From Panacagrimonas perspica (GTDB lineage: Bacteria > Pseudomonadota > Gammaproteobacteria > Nevskiales > Nevskiaceae): a DNA stretch of 64,000 nt. Position numbers and translations under genes: made by a program. Positions 9,505-17,841 of this stretch are shown piece by piece. Below the pieces are notes generated by a model that ran no database searches, was not told the DNA's origin, and worked only from the letters and a program-made list of their open reading frames with translations. The stretch is taken from the NCBI RefSeq assembly GCF_004364935.1, contig NZ_SOBT01000010.1, forward strand, positions 186,001-250,000, written 5' to 3'. Each line of letters opens with the position of its first letter. Position 1 is the first letter of the stretch.

Positions 9505-10589
9505 AGGCCGATGTCGATGTCGAACAGTTCTGCGGTTTCCTCGCCGGTGGCGGTGGCATCCACCGCGACATCGGCGAGGAACTCGTCCAGCGACGCTGCG
9601 GGCAATAGGGCCATGCACTGCGCGCGATAGCGTGCGAGCCGGACCGCCGCCCAGGGCATGTACAAACCGAGCGTGATCAGCACGAGCAGGAAATTGCTCA
9701 GGCTGATGCCCAGTAACGGCCAGAAGCGCAGCGTGCTCTGGAAACGATGCTCGCCCAGCTGCGTGTGATTCCACACCAGATTCCCGATCAGGGCCTGGAA
9801 CAGCGGCGTCACGAGCAGCGAGGCCGCGAAGAACAACGCGAACACGGCCATCAGCACCGGCAGGATGGCCGCGAAATCCGGCTTCTCGCCGCCGGTCGGC
9901 ATCGACGCGGTGCCCGCGATCAGCCCGCCGAACGCGACGATGCTCCCGATCAGCGCCACCAGGAAGACGCCGCCGACGATCAGGTAGACCTTGTAAAACG
10001 CACCGATGGTGGCGTCGAACCGGAATTGCGTGCGCCCGAACCACGCAAAGCCGTGCTGGTAGGACTTCATGCGCTGATGGAACATCGGCGCGAGCAGGTA
10101 CAGCGTGCCGAACATCAGGATGCCGAACAGCAGGAAGGCCACGTAGGCCTCGCCCACCGTTCCGCGAAAGGAGAAGCGCAGGCCGCGGTAACTGGTGTTG
10201 CGCAGACGGAAACGAAACGAGTTGCGCAGCAGCAGGGGCATCACGCCGCCGAGCATCGCCAGCGCCAGCAGCGTCAGCGGTCCGGGCACCGCGTTGGCGA
10301 GGCTGTAGACACCGAAGAGCCCGAGCGCGATCAGGCGGCCCATCAGGATCGCCATCGGGGTGCCGTGGTAATCGAAGACGCTGCCGGCGACGCGCGTGTG
10401 ACGGCTGAAGTACTGCAGCCGGCGCACCTTGGCCCACGCGGAATAGATACCGAGCGTCAGGATCGTCAGCGTGATGTTGACGATCCAGATCCGGAAATAC
10501 TCGCCGCCGTTCCCGGTGAATTCGAAGCGCTCCGGTGCGAATTCATCCGAGGCCGGACTCGACCACCGCGGAAACTCAATCTGGCTCAT
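9501..10589 (-). CDS. DUF898 (YjgN-like) multi-pass membrane protein
   Basis: 362 aa. The opening FEFTGNGGEYFRIWIVNITLTILTLGIYSAWAKVRRLQYF (residues ~20-60) is the family signature, repeated in weaker form later (NFLLVLITLGLYMPWAAVRLARY). About six to eight membrane helices are visible. The function of DUF898 is unknown; it is often encoded next to an M48 peptidase, as here, with a 4-bp overlap. It probably acts in the inner membrane with that protease. Confidence 0.9.
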   Translation of the reverse strand: MSQIEFPRWSSPASDEFAPERFEFTGNGGEYFRIWIVNITLTILTLGIYSAWAKVRRLQYFSRHTRVAGSVFDYHGTPMAILMGRLIALGLFGVYSLANAVPGPLTLLALAMLGGVMPLLLRNSFRFRLRNTSYRGLRFSFRGTVGEAYVAFLLFGILMFGTLYLLAPMFHQRMKSYQHGFAWFGRTQFRFDATIGAFYKVYLIVGGVFLVALIGSIVAFGGLIAGTASMPTGGEKPDFAAILPVLMAVFALFFAASLLVTPLFQALIGNLVWNHTQLGEHRFQSTLRFWPLLGISLSNFLLVLITLGLYMPWAAVRLARYRAQCMALLPAASLDEFLADVAVDATATGEETAELFDIDIGL

Positions 10590-10682
10590 GACGACGCTCC
10601 CCGCGTGTCGGCAACCGGAACGAAAACACCGCGCTCCTCCCCGGATCCCTCGCGACGCGAAGCGTGACGTCGCGCCCCGATG

Positions 10683-12059
10683 TTACACGCGGCTGAGCAC
10701 CCATCTGCGCCGTTGCCAGATCGAGGCCAGCACCAGCGACTGGACCCCGCGATACGCGGTCATCGCCAGCCAGATCGCCGACAGGCCCAATCCCCACACC
10801 GGCCCGAGCAGATAGGCCATCGGCAGGAACAACAGCCACTGCAGGCCGACACCCACCGCCATCACGAGCCGCGCCGCACCCACGCCGAACAGCGCGTTCA
10901 TCAGCACCAGCCCGACGCCGTCGATGATGATGCCGGCGCCGATCAGGCGCAGCGGAAAGGTGCCCAGTTCGACCAGCGCGGGGTCCTGCAGGAACAGTCC
11001 GAGGATGGCGCGGGGTAGCAGCAGCATCGGCAGGCCGACGAACGTGAGCAGCACGCTGGCGACCTTGCACACGTCCCAGGCCCAGCGATGCGCATCGACC
11101 GGATCGCATCGTCCGAGCGCCTGGCCGGCGAGCGTCGCCGCGGCAAGGCCGAAGCCGACGCCGGGCAGCACCGCCACCAGCGAGATGTTGATCAGCACGT
11201 TGGCCACCGCCAGCTCGCGCGTGCCGACCTGGCCGACGATCCAGAACAGCACCGTGAAGCCGGCGGCGAAGAACAGTTGCTGGATCGACGAGGGCAGGCC
11301 CAGCCGCAACAGGTTCCTGAACTGCTCGCGGCTCGGGCGTCGCGCGAGGAATCCCGCCGGGCGTGCGTGGCGCCAGCCCAGGATGAAGTACGCGATCGTG
11401 CCCAGGAAGATCGAGATGCTGGTGCCCATGCCGGCACCCGTCACGCCCATTTCCGGAAAGCCGAACTTGCCGAAGATCAGGCAGTAGTTCAGCGCGATGT
11501 TGAAGCTGTGCATGCCCACCAGCGTGAACATGTACAGGCGCGCGAGCTTGATTGCGCTCCAGTAGCCGCGGAACGAGAAATTCATTCCGATCGCGACGAC
11601 GCTCAGCAGGCGCAGCTGCAGGTAGGTGGTTCCCGCAGCCACCACCTCGGGATCATCGTTGAGCAGGTGCAGGATGTTCGGCGCCTGCCAGATCAGCAGC
11701 GCCGCGAGCGGAATGCCCAGCGCGGCCGACAGCAGGATGCCGCCGTTGAGCGGGATCGCCGTCTCGTCGAGCTTGCCCTCGCCGACGCGCCGCGCGGCCA
11801 TCGCCTGCACCGCGGACGACAGGCCGGTGATGAACGCCACCGCCATGAAATTCAGGAACGAGGCCAGGCCCACGCCCGCGAGCGTCGCCGGTCCCAGGTG
11901 CGCGACCATGCCGGTGTCGACGAGGTTGAGCACGTTCTGCGAGGTCATTGCCGCGATGATCGGCAAGGCCAGCGCCAGCACCTCTCGAGATCGTTGCCGG
12001 TCGAGTCGCCAGAACGCCGTCGGCGGCAGTGGCTTGCCGTCGGCGCTCGTGGCCGGCAT
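10683..12059 (-). CDS. MATE-family multidrug/sodium exporter (NorM-like)
   Basis: 458 aa with twelve hydrophobic segments in two pseudo-symmetric halves. The family hallmarks are the N-terminal ALPIIAAMTSQNVLNLVDTGMVAHLG and an equivalent start of the second half (LLRLGLPSSIQQLFFAAGFTVLFW). MATE proteins export cationic drugs or metabolites with Na+ or H+; the substrate is not predictable here. The stop is ~93 bp upstream of the DUF898 start in the same direction, and the start is 13 bp after the stop of the upstream unknown gene, which suggests an operon with it. Confidence 0.93.
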   Translation of the reverse strand: MPATSADGKPLPPTAFWRLDRQRSREVLALALPIIAAMTSQNVLNLVDTGMVAHLGPATLAGVGLASFLNFMAVAFITGLSSAVQAMAARRVGEGKLDETAIPLNGGILLSAALGIPLAALLIWQAPNILHLLNDDPEVVAAGTTYLQLRLLSVVAIGMNFSFRGYWSAIKLARLYMFTLVGMHSFNIALNYCLIFGKFGFPEMGVTGAGMGTSISIFLGTIAYFILGWRHARPAGFLARRPSREQFRNLLRLGLPSSIQQLFFAAGFTVLFWIVGQVGTRELAVANVLINISLVAVLPGVGFGLAAATLAGQALGRCDPVDAHRWAWDVCKVASVLLTFVGLPMLLLPRAILGLFLQDPALVELGTFPLRLIGAGIIIDGVGLVLMNALFGVGAARLVMAVGVGLQWLLFLPMAYLLGPVWGLGLSAIWLAMTAYRGVQSLVLASIWQRRRWVLSRV

Positions 12060-12072
12060 CGAATGCGTCAGG

Positions 12073-12762
12073 CTATTTCTCCTCGATCGTGTTGATGATC
12101 ATCGCCGCCAGATTGAACGGCTGATCGCCGAGCCGCTTCTGCAGGTTCTTCGGGAGACTCTTCTTGTCGATCTGCAAGGTCGACACCTGCGCGCTGCCCT
12201 GCGCCGTGGCGCCCGACCAACTCTCGACGTGCGGCCCGTCGTGCCGCGCCGGGCGGATGCCCATCGATTCGAGCTTGTCGCTTTTCGGAATCAGATCGTG
12301 CGCGCCGCGATCGAGCGAGGCGGTCGAGGCGCTGATCTCGATCCAGCTGTTGATGTCGTGCTTCATCAGCGGCTCTGCCAGGCGCTGCACGATCGGATTG
12401 GCGAACGCGCGACGCACACCGCGGCGGGCCAGCTGGCCGACGAACGAGGCCGCAGGCGCAAGGGCACGCGAGGCGCTCGCACCCTTCTGCTTGCCGCGGC
12501 GGCGCGGTTTCGGCGGCGGCGGCGGCGCGGCCAGCATCGGCCTGAGGACTGACGCGAAGTTGGTCTGCACATGCGCGCGCAGCCGCACGCGCTCGCCGTC
12601 GCCATGCGCCTCGGTGTCCACCGTGACGTCGAGCTTGAGGATCGACCCGAACACACCCGCCGGAATCTCGGCCTTGAACGACAGGCGATCGTCACCGCTC
12701 GCGCCCAGCGCGCCAGCGGCAAGTGCATCGATGCGCGTGCGGAGTCGGTCGATCAGGCTCAT
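12073..12762 (-). CDS. Hypothetical protein
   Basis: 229 aa with no recognised family. The N-terminal half (LSFKAEIPAGVFGSILKLDVTVDTEA) looks like beta strands of a soluble domain. A Pro-rich and Lys/Arg-rich linker (APPPPPKPRRRGKQK, ~residues 79-93) leads into a second domain with amphipathic segments, ending NLAAMIINTIEEK. No signal peptide or membrane helix is seen. The ATG directly abuts the TAG of the small ORF at 12763-12858, and the stop is 13 bp before the MATE gene, so these three may form one transcript. Codon bias matches neighbours, which supports a real gene. Confidence 0.75.
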   Translation of the reverse strand: MSLIDRLRTRIDALAAGALGASGDDRLSFKAEIPAGVFGSILKLDVTVDTEAHGDGERVRLRAHVQTNFASVLRPMLAAPPPPPKPRRRGKQKGASASRALAPAASFVGQLARRGVRRAFANPIVQRLAEPLMKHDINSWIEISASTASLDRGAHDLIPKSDKLESMGIRPARHDGPHVESWSGATAQGSAQVSTLQIDKKSLPKNLQKRLGDQPFNLAAMIINTIEEK

Positions 12763-12858
12763 CTAGAATCGGATGTGCGGGTGGGGGTCGCGGTGGGGGC
12801 CGTGCGGATAGCCGGGATTCTCATCAGGAATCGGGCCCGGAACGAATACATCAGGCAT
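12763..12858 (-). CDS. Possible 31-aa His/Pro-rich small protein or leader peptide
   Basis: An ATG at 12858 opens MPDVFVPGPIPDENPGYP and ends HGPHRDPHPHIRF before TAG. That TAG is immediately followed by the ATG of the next gene, an arrangement that fits translational coupling. The peptide has six prolines and five histidines in its last 20 residues, which is unlikely by chance and could bind metal. The start codon overlaps the divergent acylphosphatase ATG on the other strand. It is short, and codons are less GC-biased than in neighbours, so I keep the confidence low. Confidence 0.4.
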   Translation of the reverse strand: MPDVFVPGPIPDENPGYPHGPHRDPHPHIRF

Positions 12859-13132
12859 GTCGAAATCATATCGCTTCGTCGTCACCGGCCGGGTCCAAGG
12901 CGTTTTCTTCCGCAGAGCGACGCAGCAGCGCGCCCTGCAGGCCGGCCTCGACGGCTGGGTACGCAACCGTACCGACGGCGCTGTCGAGGGCCGCGTGTGC
13001 GCAGCGGATGCTGCCGCGCTCGATGCGTTCAGGACATGGCTGCTGCGCGGACCCGATCGGGCGCAGGTGCAGGCGTTGCAGTGGGAAGACTGCGAGGACC
13101 ATCTCGAGCCGGGCTTCGAAGTGCGAGGCTGA
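12857..13132 (+). CDS. acyP: Acylphosphatase
   Basis: A 91-aa complete acylphosphatase that hydrolyses acyl phosphates. The phosphate-binding loop GRVQGVFFRRAT (residues ~11-22) with the catalytic Arg and the later Asn in GWVRNRTDGAVEG (~34-46) are intact. It is a cytoplasmic enzyme of usual length (~90 aa). It is divergent from the possible small gene at 12763-12858, with the start codons overlapping, and is followed directly by a REP-like pair. Confidence 0.95.
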   Translation: MSKSYRFVVTGRVQGVFFRRATQQRALQAGLDGWVRNRTDGAVEGRVCAADAAALDAFRTWLLRGPDRAQVQALQWEDCEDHLEPGFEVRG

Positions 13133-13134
13133 CC

Positions 13135-13201
13135 GTAGCCCGGGTGCAACCCGGGTCGTCGCTCACTTCCCGCAAAAAGCCCCGGGTTTCACCCGGGCTA
13201 C
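13135..13201. repeat. REP-like paired palindrome, copy 4 (67 bp)
   Basis: The left arm GTAGCCCGGGTGCAACCC faces a right arm ending TTTCACCCGGGCTAC, so the arms are slightly different subtypes. It lies 2 bp after the acylphosphatase stop. Confidence 0.85.
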
Positions 13202-13212
13202 GGGCCTGCGAT

Positions 13213-13252
13213 CCCGGCTCTTTGGCTTCGCGAAATTCAACGTCCGGGCTAC
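13213..13252 (-). repeat. REP-like element, second subtype
   Basis: Read on the minus strand it starts GTAGCCCGGACGTTGAATTT and ends in AAAGAGCCGG, with an inner TTTCGC...GCSAAA hairpin. The same element occurs at 23975-24013. It sits just before the stop of the SDR gene. Confidence 0.75.
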
Positions 13253-13255
13253 GCA

Positions 13256-14092
13256 CTACCGTTTGGTGAGGAAGCTCGCCGTCGCCTTCTGCGCCTTGCG
13301 GAAATACAGCTCCGGCGAGAGCCGTTTGAGGCGCCACAGCGAGCGCGCATCCGCATGCGGCATCACCAGAAACCGGTTGGATGCCACGGCATCGACGATC
13401 TCGCCGGCCACGTCCTCGGCCGTGACGCTGGCCTTTTCCATCATCCGCTCGACGATTCTCATCATCTGCGGCGCCGTCTGCTTCTCGCCGGAGGCCAGGC
13501 CCACCTTGCTGGTGTTGACCAGGTCGGTCTTGAAGAACGACGGACAGGCCACGCTCACGCCGATGTCCGGGAAGACCTCGTAGCGCAGGGTTTCGGACAG
13601 CGAGATCACCGCTGCCTTGGCCGCGTTGTAGCTCGCCATCGCCGGCGGATTGGCGATGCCCGCGAAGCTCGCGACGTTGACGATGTGCCCGCCGGCCTGC
13701 GCCTTCATCGTCGGGATCACGGCGCGCGCGCCGCGCACGCAGCCCAGCACGTTGATGTTGAACACCCAGTCCCACTGCTTGATAGGCGATTCCTCGACCG
13801 TGCCCGCGGTGGCGACACCAGCGTTGTTGATGAGCACGTCGACACCGCCCCACGCGGCCGTCACGGCCGTCACCGCGGCGGCGAAGGATTCTTCGGAAGT
13901 CACGTCCAGCACCAGCGACAAGGCGCTGGCACCGCCGGCCTCGAGCAACTTGGCGGTTTCCTGCGCGGCATCTGCCCGCATGTCGGTGACCGCCACGCGC
14001 GCACCCTGGGCTGCGAAGGCCAGAGCGCAGGCACGACCCAGGCCGCTGCCGGCACCGGTGATCAGAACGCGTGAGTCCTTCAGCGTACGCAT
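13256..14092 (-). CDS. Short-chain dehydrogenase/reductase
   Basis: 278 aa, a classical SDR. The NAD(P)-binding motif TGAGSGLG is near residue 12, NNAG near 88, the catalytic Ser is in NVASFAG and the YxxxK pair is in SYNAAKAAV. The C-terminal region (EDVAGEIVDAVASNRFLVMPH) is common in SDRs acting on lipids or alcohols. The Asp/Arg pattern after strand 2 (DMRAD) suggests NAD preference. The substrate is unknown. It lies 68 bp downstream of the acyl-ACP desaturase in the same direction, so a lipid-related role is possible. Confidence 0.88.
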   Translation of the reverse strand: MRTLKDSRVLITGAGSGLGRACALAFAAQGARVAVTDMRADAAQETAKLLEAGGASALSLVLDVTSEESFAAAVTAVTAAWGGVDVLINNAGVATAGTVEESPIKQWDWVFNINVLGCVRGARAVIPTMKAQAGGHIVNVASFAGIANPPAMASYNAAKAAVISLSETLRYEVFPDIGVSVACPSFFKTDLVNTSKVGLASGEKQTAPQMMRIVERMMEKASVTAEDVAGEIVDAVASNRFLVMPHADARSLWRLKRLSPELYFRKAQKATASFLTKR

Positions 14093-14160
14093 GCCGTGCT
14101 TGCCCCCGTTCGAAGAACGGCAAAGTCTACGCGCCGCGATGGACGCGCAGCAGCCGGTGG

Positions 14161-15183
14161 CTACAACTCGACGCTGCGCTGGTAGATGACGTCGAAGCTG
14201 AACTTCTTCTTCTGCGCCTTGGCCTCGGCGTAGTCGGCCATGCGTGCGAGACGCGACGGTACCTTCATCAGGCGATCCTGGCTGTGCTGTGCGTGGGCGC
14301 TCAGACCGGTCAGCGAACCGATCTCCCAGTACTCCAGCAGTTCCTCGACGATGCCCTGGTAATGGCGCGTGCCGAACACGCCGCCGCGGCCGAGGACCTC
14401 GCTCATCTCGGCGAAGCCCGGAATCTTGTGGCCTGGCATCTCGAAGCCCAGCGTGACCTTGAGCAGCGAGTCGAGCGCGCGCTCGGGGTCGGCACGCAGG
14501 ATCTCGCCGAACACCGCGCGGTAGAACTGGTAATGCCTCGATTCGTCGCCGGCGACGTGCGCCAGCATGCGCTGCAGCGCCGGCTCGCGGCCCGCAGCCA
14601 GGCGGCCGGTGTTTGCATGCGAGATCTGTGTGGCCTTCTCCTGCAGCGAGGTGTAGGCCAGCAGGCGATACGGATCCTGCTGCCAGTCCGGCTCGAAGCC
14701 CGCATTGATGTACTGGAACTGCATCTTCTCGACCGCGCCCATGTCGAAGATGCGCGCGTCGCGCACGTAGTCGCGCATCACGCAGCCGTGGCGGTCTTCC
14801 TCCGCCGTCCACAGATGGTTCCAGTCGCTCCACGGCGAGGCCGGGCCGAAGTACACCGCGATCAGGCGATGGAAATGCGGAAGGCCTTCCTCGGTGAGCA
14901 GGTTCAGCGCCAGCGCGATGCGCACCACGTCCGGCAGCGCGCGGGCGGCCTCACGCGTACGCGCCAGCTCCTCGTCACGCTCGGCACCGGAGTCGGCATC
15001 GGCCGGCATCAGGTCGTTGGGGAACCAGAGCTTGCGGCGGGCAACGTGCGCATCCATCTCCCGCCGGACGGCGGGCTCGAGCGCGGTCAGGACATCGACC
15101 TGTTGCGGCGTACCGAAACGGACATTGGCGAGGGCGGGACGGGTCATGCGCGCGGGCGTCTGGTATGGGCCGGAATCATCCAT
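14161..15183 (-). CDS. Acyl-ACP desaturase-like diiron protein
   Basis: 340 aa resembling soluble stearoyl-ACP desaturases (ferritin-like fold). The di-iron motifs are present: WTAEEDRHG in the middle and GDESRHYQFY ~80 residues later (two ExxH sites). Upstream Glu ligands are provided in LLTEEGLPHFH. Such enzymes insert a cis double bond into acyl-ACP using oxygen and ferredoxin in the cytosol. ATG 15183 is taken; ATG 15147 (before TRPALANVRF) would remove 12 unconserved residues and may be the true start. It is divergent or alone relative to folE, which is read in the same direction ~80 bp upstream. Confidence 0.85.
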   Translation of the reverse strand: MDDSGPYQTPARMTRPALANVRFGTPQQVDVLTALEPAVRREMDAHVARRKLWFPNDLMPADADSGAERDEELARTREAARALPDVVRIALALNLLTEEGLPHFHRLIAVYFGPASPWSDWNHLWTAEEDRHGCVMRDYVRDARIFDMGAVEKMQFQYINAGFEPDWQQDPYRLLAYTSLQEKATQISHANTGRLAAGREPALQRMLAHVAGDESRHYQFYRAVFGEILRADPERALDSLLKVTLGFEMPGHKIPGFAEMSEVLGRGGVFGTRHYQGIVEELLEYWEIGSLTGLSAHAQHSQDRLMKVPSRLARMADYAEAKAQKKKFSFDVIYQRSVEL

Positions 15184-15262
15184 GCAGATCAGTCAATCGG
15201 AGCGGACTCGAAGGGGATACGTGGCCCGGACCGGCACCGATGCACCCTCCCCTAGTGTAGCC

Positions 15263-15820
15263 CTAGGTCCGCAGCAGGGAGAGCAATTCCTGGCGGGTAC
15301 GCTGATCTTCGCGGAAGCGCCCCAGCATCATGGAGGTGATCATCGTGGAGTTCTGTTTCTCCACGCCCCGCATCATGGCGCAGAGGTGTTTCGCTTCGAT
15401 GACGACAGCCACCCCATTGGCTTCCGTAACCTGCTGGATCGATTCACCGATCTGCTTGGTCAGGTTCTCCTGGATCTGCAGGCGCCGGGCGAACATGTCG
15501 ACGATGCGCGGAATCTTGGACAGGCCGATGACCTTGCCCGCCGGCAGGTAGGCCACGTGGCACTTGCCGATGAACGGCAGCATGTGGTGCTCGCACATCG
15601 AATACATCTCGATGTCCCGCACGATGACCATCTCGTCGTTGCTCGACGCGAAGATCGCCTCGTTGACGATCTCGCCGAGATCCTGCTCGTAGCCCTGCGT
15701 CAGGAACTCCATGGCCCGCGCCGCGCGGTACGGGGTCTTGACCAATCCCTCACGGTCAGGGTTCTCTCCAATTGCCTCGATGATGGCCCGGAAGTGTTCT
15801 TCCACGATAATGCTCGTCAT
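15263..15820 (-). CDS. folE: GTP cyclohydrolase I
   Basis: 185 aa, type IA. It converts GTP to 7,8-dihydroneopterin triphosphate, the first step to folate and tetrahydrobiopterin. Zinc ligands are seen in the CEHHMLP motif and in KHLCAMMRG; the active-site His belongs to the same CEHH segment. The N-terminal [18 protein letters not shown] motif is conserved. The start ATG (MTSIIVEEH) is only ~60 bp from the start of the divergent ParB-like gene. Confidence 0.96.
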   Translation of the reverse strand: MTSIIVEEHFRAIIEAIGENPDREGLVKTPYRAARAMEFLTQGYEQDLGEIVNEAIFASSNDEMVIVRDIEMYSMCEHHMLPFIGKCHVAYLPAGKVIGLSKIPRIVDMFARRLQIQENLTKQIGESIQQVTEANGVAVVIEAKHLCAMMRGVEKQNSTMITSMMLGRFREDQRTRQELLSLLRT

Positions 15821-15876
15821 AGGTTGAGCCCATGCCAATTGTGGCACGCCGGCCAGACCCAAGCCCCGCCCCCACC

Positions 15877-16674
15877 ATGTCGAACGCTGCGTCCACGATC
15901 CGCACGATCCCGGTCGACCTGATCCGGCCGGGAAGCACGCAGGCGCGCCGCCATTTCGATGCGGACGCGCTGGAGGAACTCGCGCGCTCGATCCGCGAGT
16001 CGGGCGTGATCCAGCCGATCGTGCTGCGCACCCGCGTATGGGGCTACGAGCTGCTCGCCGGCGAGCGACGCTGGCGTGCGGCGCAGCTCGCCGGCCTGCA
16101 CGACATCCCGGCAATCGTGCGCGACGACCTGTCGGAGGACGAGGCTTTCATCCTCGGCCTGATCGAGAACCTACAGCGCGAATCGCTCTCGCCGATCGAG
16201 ACCGCCGCCGGCCTCAAGCGCCTGGGCGAGACCTTCGAGCTCACGCACGACCAGATCGGCGAGCGCATCGGCAAGTCGCGCGCCTACGTCAGCAATTACT
16301 TCCGCCTGCTCAACCTCGATCCGCAGGTCGCCACACTGGTCAACGAAGGCCACATCCCGCTCGGGCACGCCAAGGTGCTCGCGTCATTGCCGCACGATCA
16401 GCAGCTGCGCTTCGCCGACGAGGTGATCCGCCACAAGCTCACGGTGCGCCAGCTCGAACGCAGGGTCGCCCTGCATCGTCGACCCAAGGCGACGTTCAAC
16501 CAAGGCAAGCCCGGCGACTGGGAACGACTCGAGCGCGAGCTCTCCGACCTCGTGGGCTGCCCGGTTGCGATCAGCCTCGAGAAGGATGGTCAAGGCGAGC
16601 TGCGCGTCGCGTTTCACTCGCTTGACGAACTCGACGGCGTGATGGCGCGTCTGGGCTACCCGGCAAATTCTTGA
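15877..16674 (+). CDS. ParB/Spo0J-like DNA-binding protein, no parA nearby
   Basis: 265 aa from ATG 15877 (an in-frame ATG at 15832 would leave only 11 bp to the divergent folE start). The N-terminal ParB CTPase domain carries [19 protein letters not shown] (the GERRxRA box) and [16 protein letters not shown]. It is followed by a HTH ([23 protein letters not shown]) and a short C-terminal dimer-like part that differs from chromosomal ParB. No ParA/Soj gene is adjacent, so this may be a paralogue acting as regulator or nucleoid-associated factor rather than the main partition protein. Its stop overlaps a 16-bp perfect palindrome. Confidence 0.88.
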   Translation: MSNAASTIRTIPVDLIRPGSTQARRHFDADALEELARSIRESGVIQPIVLRTRVWGYELLAGERRWRAAQLAGLHDIPAIVRDDLSEDEAFILGLIENLQRESLSPIETAAGLKRLGETFELTHDQIGERIGKSRAYVSNYFRLLNLDPQVATLVNEGHIPLGHAKVLASLPHDQQLRFADEVIRHKLTVRQLERRVALHRRPKATFNQGKPGDWERLERELSDLVGCPVAISLEKDGQGELRVAFHSLDELDGVMARLGYPANS

Positions 16675-16687
16675 ACCGTACGGTTCA
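16672..16687. promoter_or_regulatory. Perfect 16-bp palindrome overlapping the parB-like stop codon
   Basis: TGAACCGTACGGTTCA is self-complementary over 16 bp. It includes the TGA stop of the ParB-like gene and lies 140 bp upstream of the WYL regulator gene. A candidate protein-binding site (ParB-like or WYL regulator); no direct evidence. Confidence 0.5.
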
Positions 16688-16724
16688 TGATCGGAAAGTT
16701 ATCACCAGCTTTGATGGATAAGCT

Positions 16725-16761
16725 TGTGGATAAGCGATCTTCACGTGCCAGATGACACGTG
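16725..16761. promoter_or_regulatory. Consensus DnaA box followed by a CACGTG inverted pair
   Basis: TGTGGATAA at 16725-16733 is the exact complement of the strict DnaA box TTATCCACA; looser relatives lie at ~16713. Two CACGTG hexamers at 16742-16747 and 16756-16761 form an interrupted inverted repeat. A run of eight or more T follows at ~16790. This AT-richer gap of ~150 bp carries no other gene. Confidence 0.45.
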
Positions 16762-16826
16762 GAATTACGCACTCCCGTGCGATGTGACGATTTTTTTTCC
16801 ACCTCCATGCAGATTGCTGCCCCGCC

Positions 16827-17699
16827 ATGACCGACTCCGCCGCAACGCAGCAACCGACATGGGATCAGCGCCAGCGCTTCCGTTTCCTCGAAGCGCATGC
16901 CATCTGGCGCGGGCAGGTTCGCGTGGCCGACGTGCGCGACAGCTTCGGCATCACGACCGGCAAGGCCGAGAAGGATTTTGCGGCCTACATGCGCCTTGCG
17001 CCGGTCAACCTGCTGCGTGATCGGCGCACCGGCGAGTACCGCCCCACCGACGTCTTCGTGCCGCAGTTTTTGCGCGGAACCGCAGCCGAGTACCTGCAGG
17101 TTCTGCGCAACCACGAACTCGATTCGGATCTGCCGGTGGCGATGGCGGCCTCCGGCATGGTCGCGGCCGAAACGCTCGAGCCGCCCGCGCGCGAATTCGA
17201 CGTGCGCGTGCTCGCTCGTCTCAACACCGCGATCCGCGAACGCCGCTTGCTCGCCATCGACTACCAGTCGATGACGCACCCCGAACCGCGCCGCCTGGAG
17301 ATCGCACCGCACGTGCTGGTCTTCGCAGGACGCTGGCACGCACGTGCGTGGTCGGCCCGCCACGAGGGCTATCGCGACTTCCTGCTGTCACGCATCTGCG
17401 GACTGCCTGAACTGCTCGGCGTCTGCGAGCGTAGCGCCGACAACGACTGGGATTGGCGCAACGACGTCGCCATTCGCATCGCACCGCATCCGGATCTGAG
17501 CCCCGCGCAGAAGCGCGTCGTCGAGCAGGACTACGGAATGCTGCATGGCATGCGTGAAACGCGTGTGCGCGTCGCGCTCGCGCCGTACTTCCTGCGCCTG
17601 CTCGGCATCGGCCGCAACGATCGCGAACGCTCGGCGCAGGAGCAGCAGATCGTGTTGCTCAACGCCAACGATCTCGACGCGTTGAACCGCTTGTCCTGA
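16827..17699 (+). CDS. WYL-domain transcriptional regulator resembling BrxR/CapW
   Basis: 290 aa. The N-terminal winged helix-turn-helix (WDQRQRFRFLEAHAIWRGQV, then VRDSFGITTGKAEKDFAAYMRLAP) matches the layout of BrxR and CapW, the WYL regulators of BREX and CBASS phage defence. The WYL domain follows (RLLAIDYQSMTHPEPRRLEIAPHVLVFAGRWHARAWS), then a C-terminal WCX-like part. Such proteins bind palindromic operators and may sense a nucleic-acid or nucleotide ligand. No defence genes are adjacent; the next gene is a metallopeptidase. The short upstream gap carries palindromes that could be its own operator. Confidence 0.82.
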   Translation: MTDSAATQQPTWDQRQRFRFLEAHAIWRGQVRVADVRDSFGITTGKAEKDFAAYMRLAPVNLLRDRRTGEYRPTDVFVPQFLRGTAAEYLQVLRNHELDSDLPVAMAASGMVAAETLEPPAREFDVRVLARLNTAIRERRLLAIDYQSMTHPEPRRLEIAPHVLVFAGRWHARAWSARHEGYRDFLLSRICGLPELLGVCERSADNDWDWRNDVAIRIAPHPDLSPAQKRVVEQDYGMLHGMRETRVRVALAPYFLRLLGIGRNDRERSAQEQQIVLLNANDLDALNRLS

Positions 17700-17841
17700 G
17701 GCATCGCAAGCGCGATCGGGCAGCACTGCCAACCTGAACGTGCGCGCACGGATCTCAGGTCGAATTTCCCGCGGCTCGTCAACGGTGGCGCGGACCTGGG
17801 AGCAGGAATAAGCTGCCCGCTCGCCAGTTGCTCCACAGACG

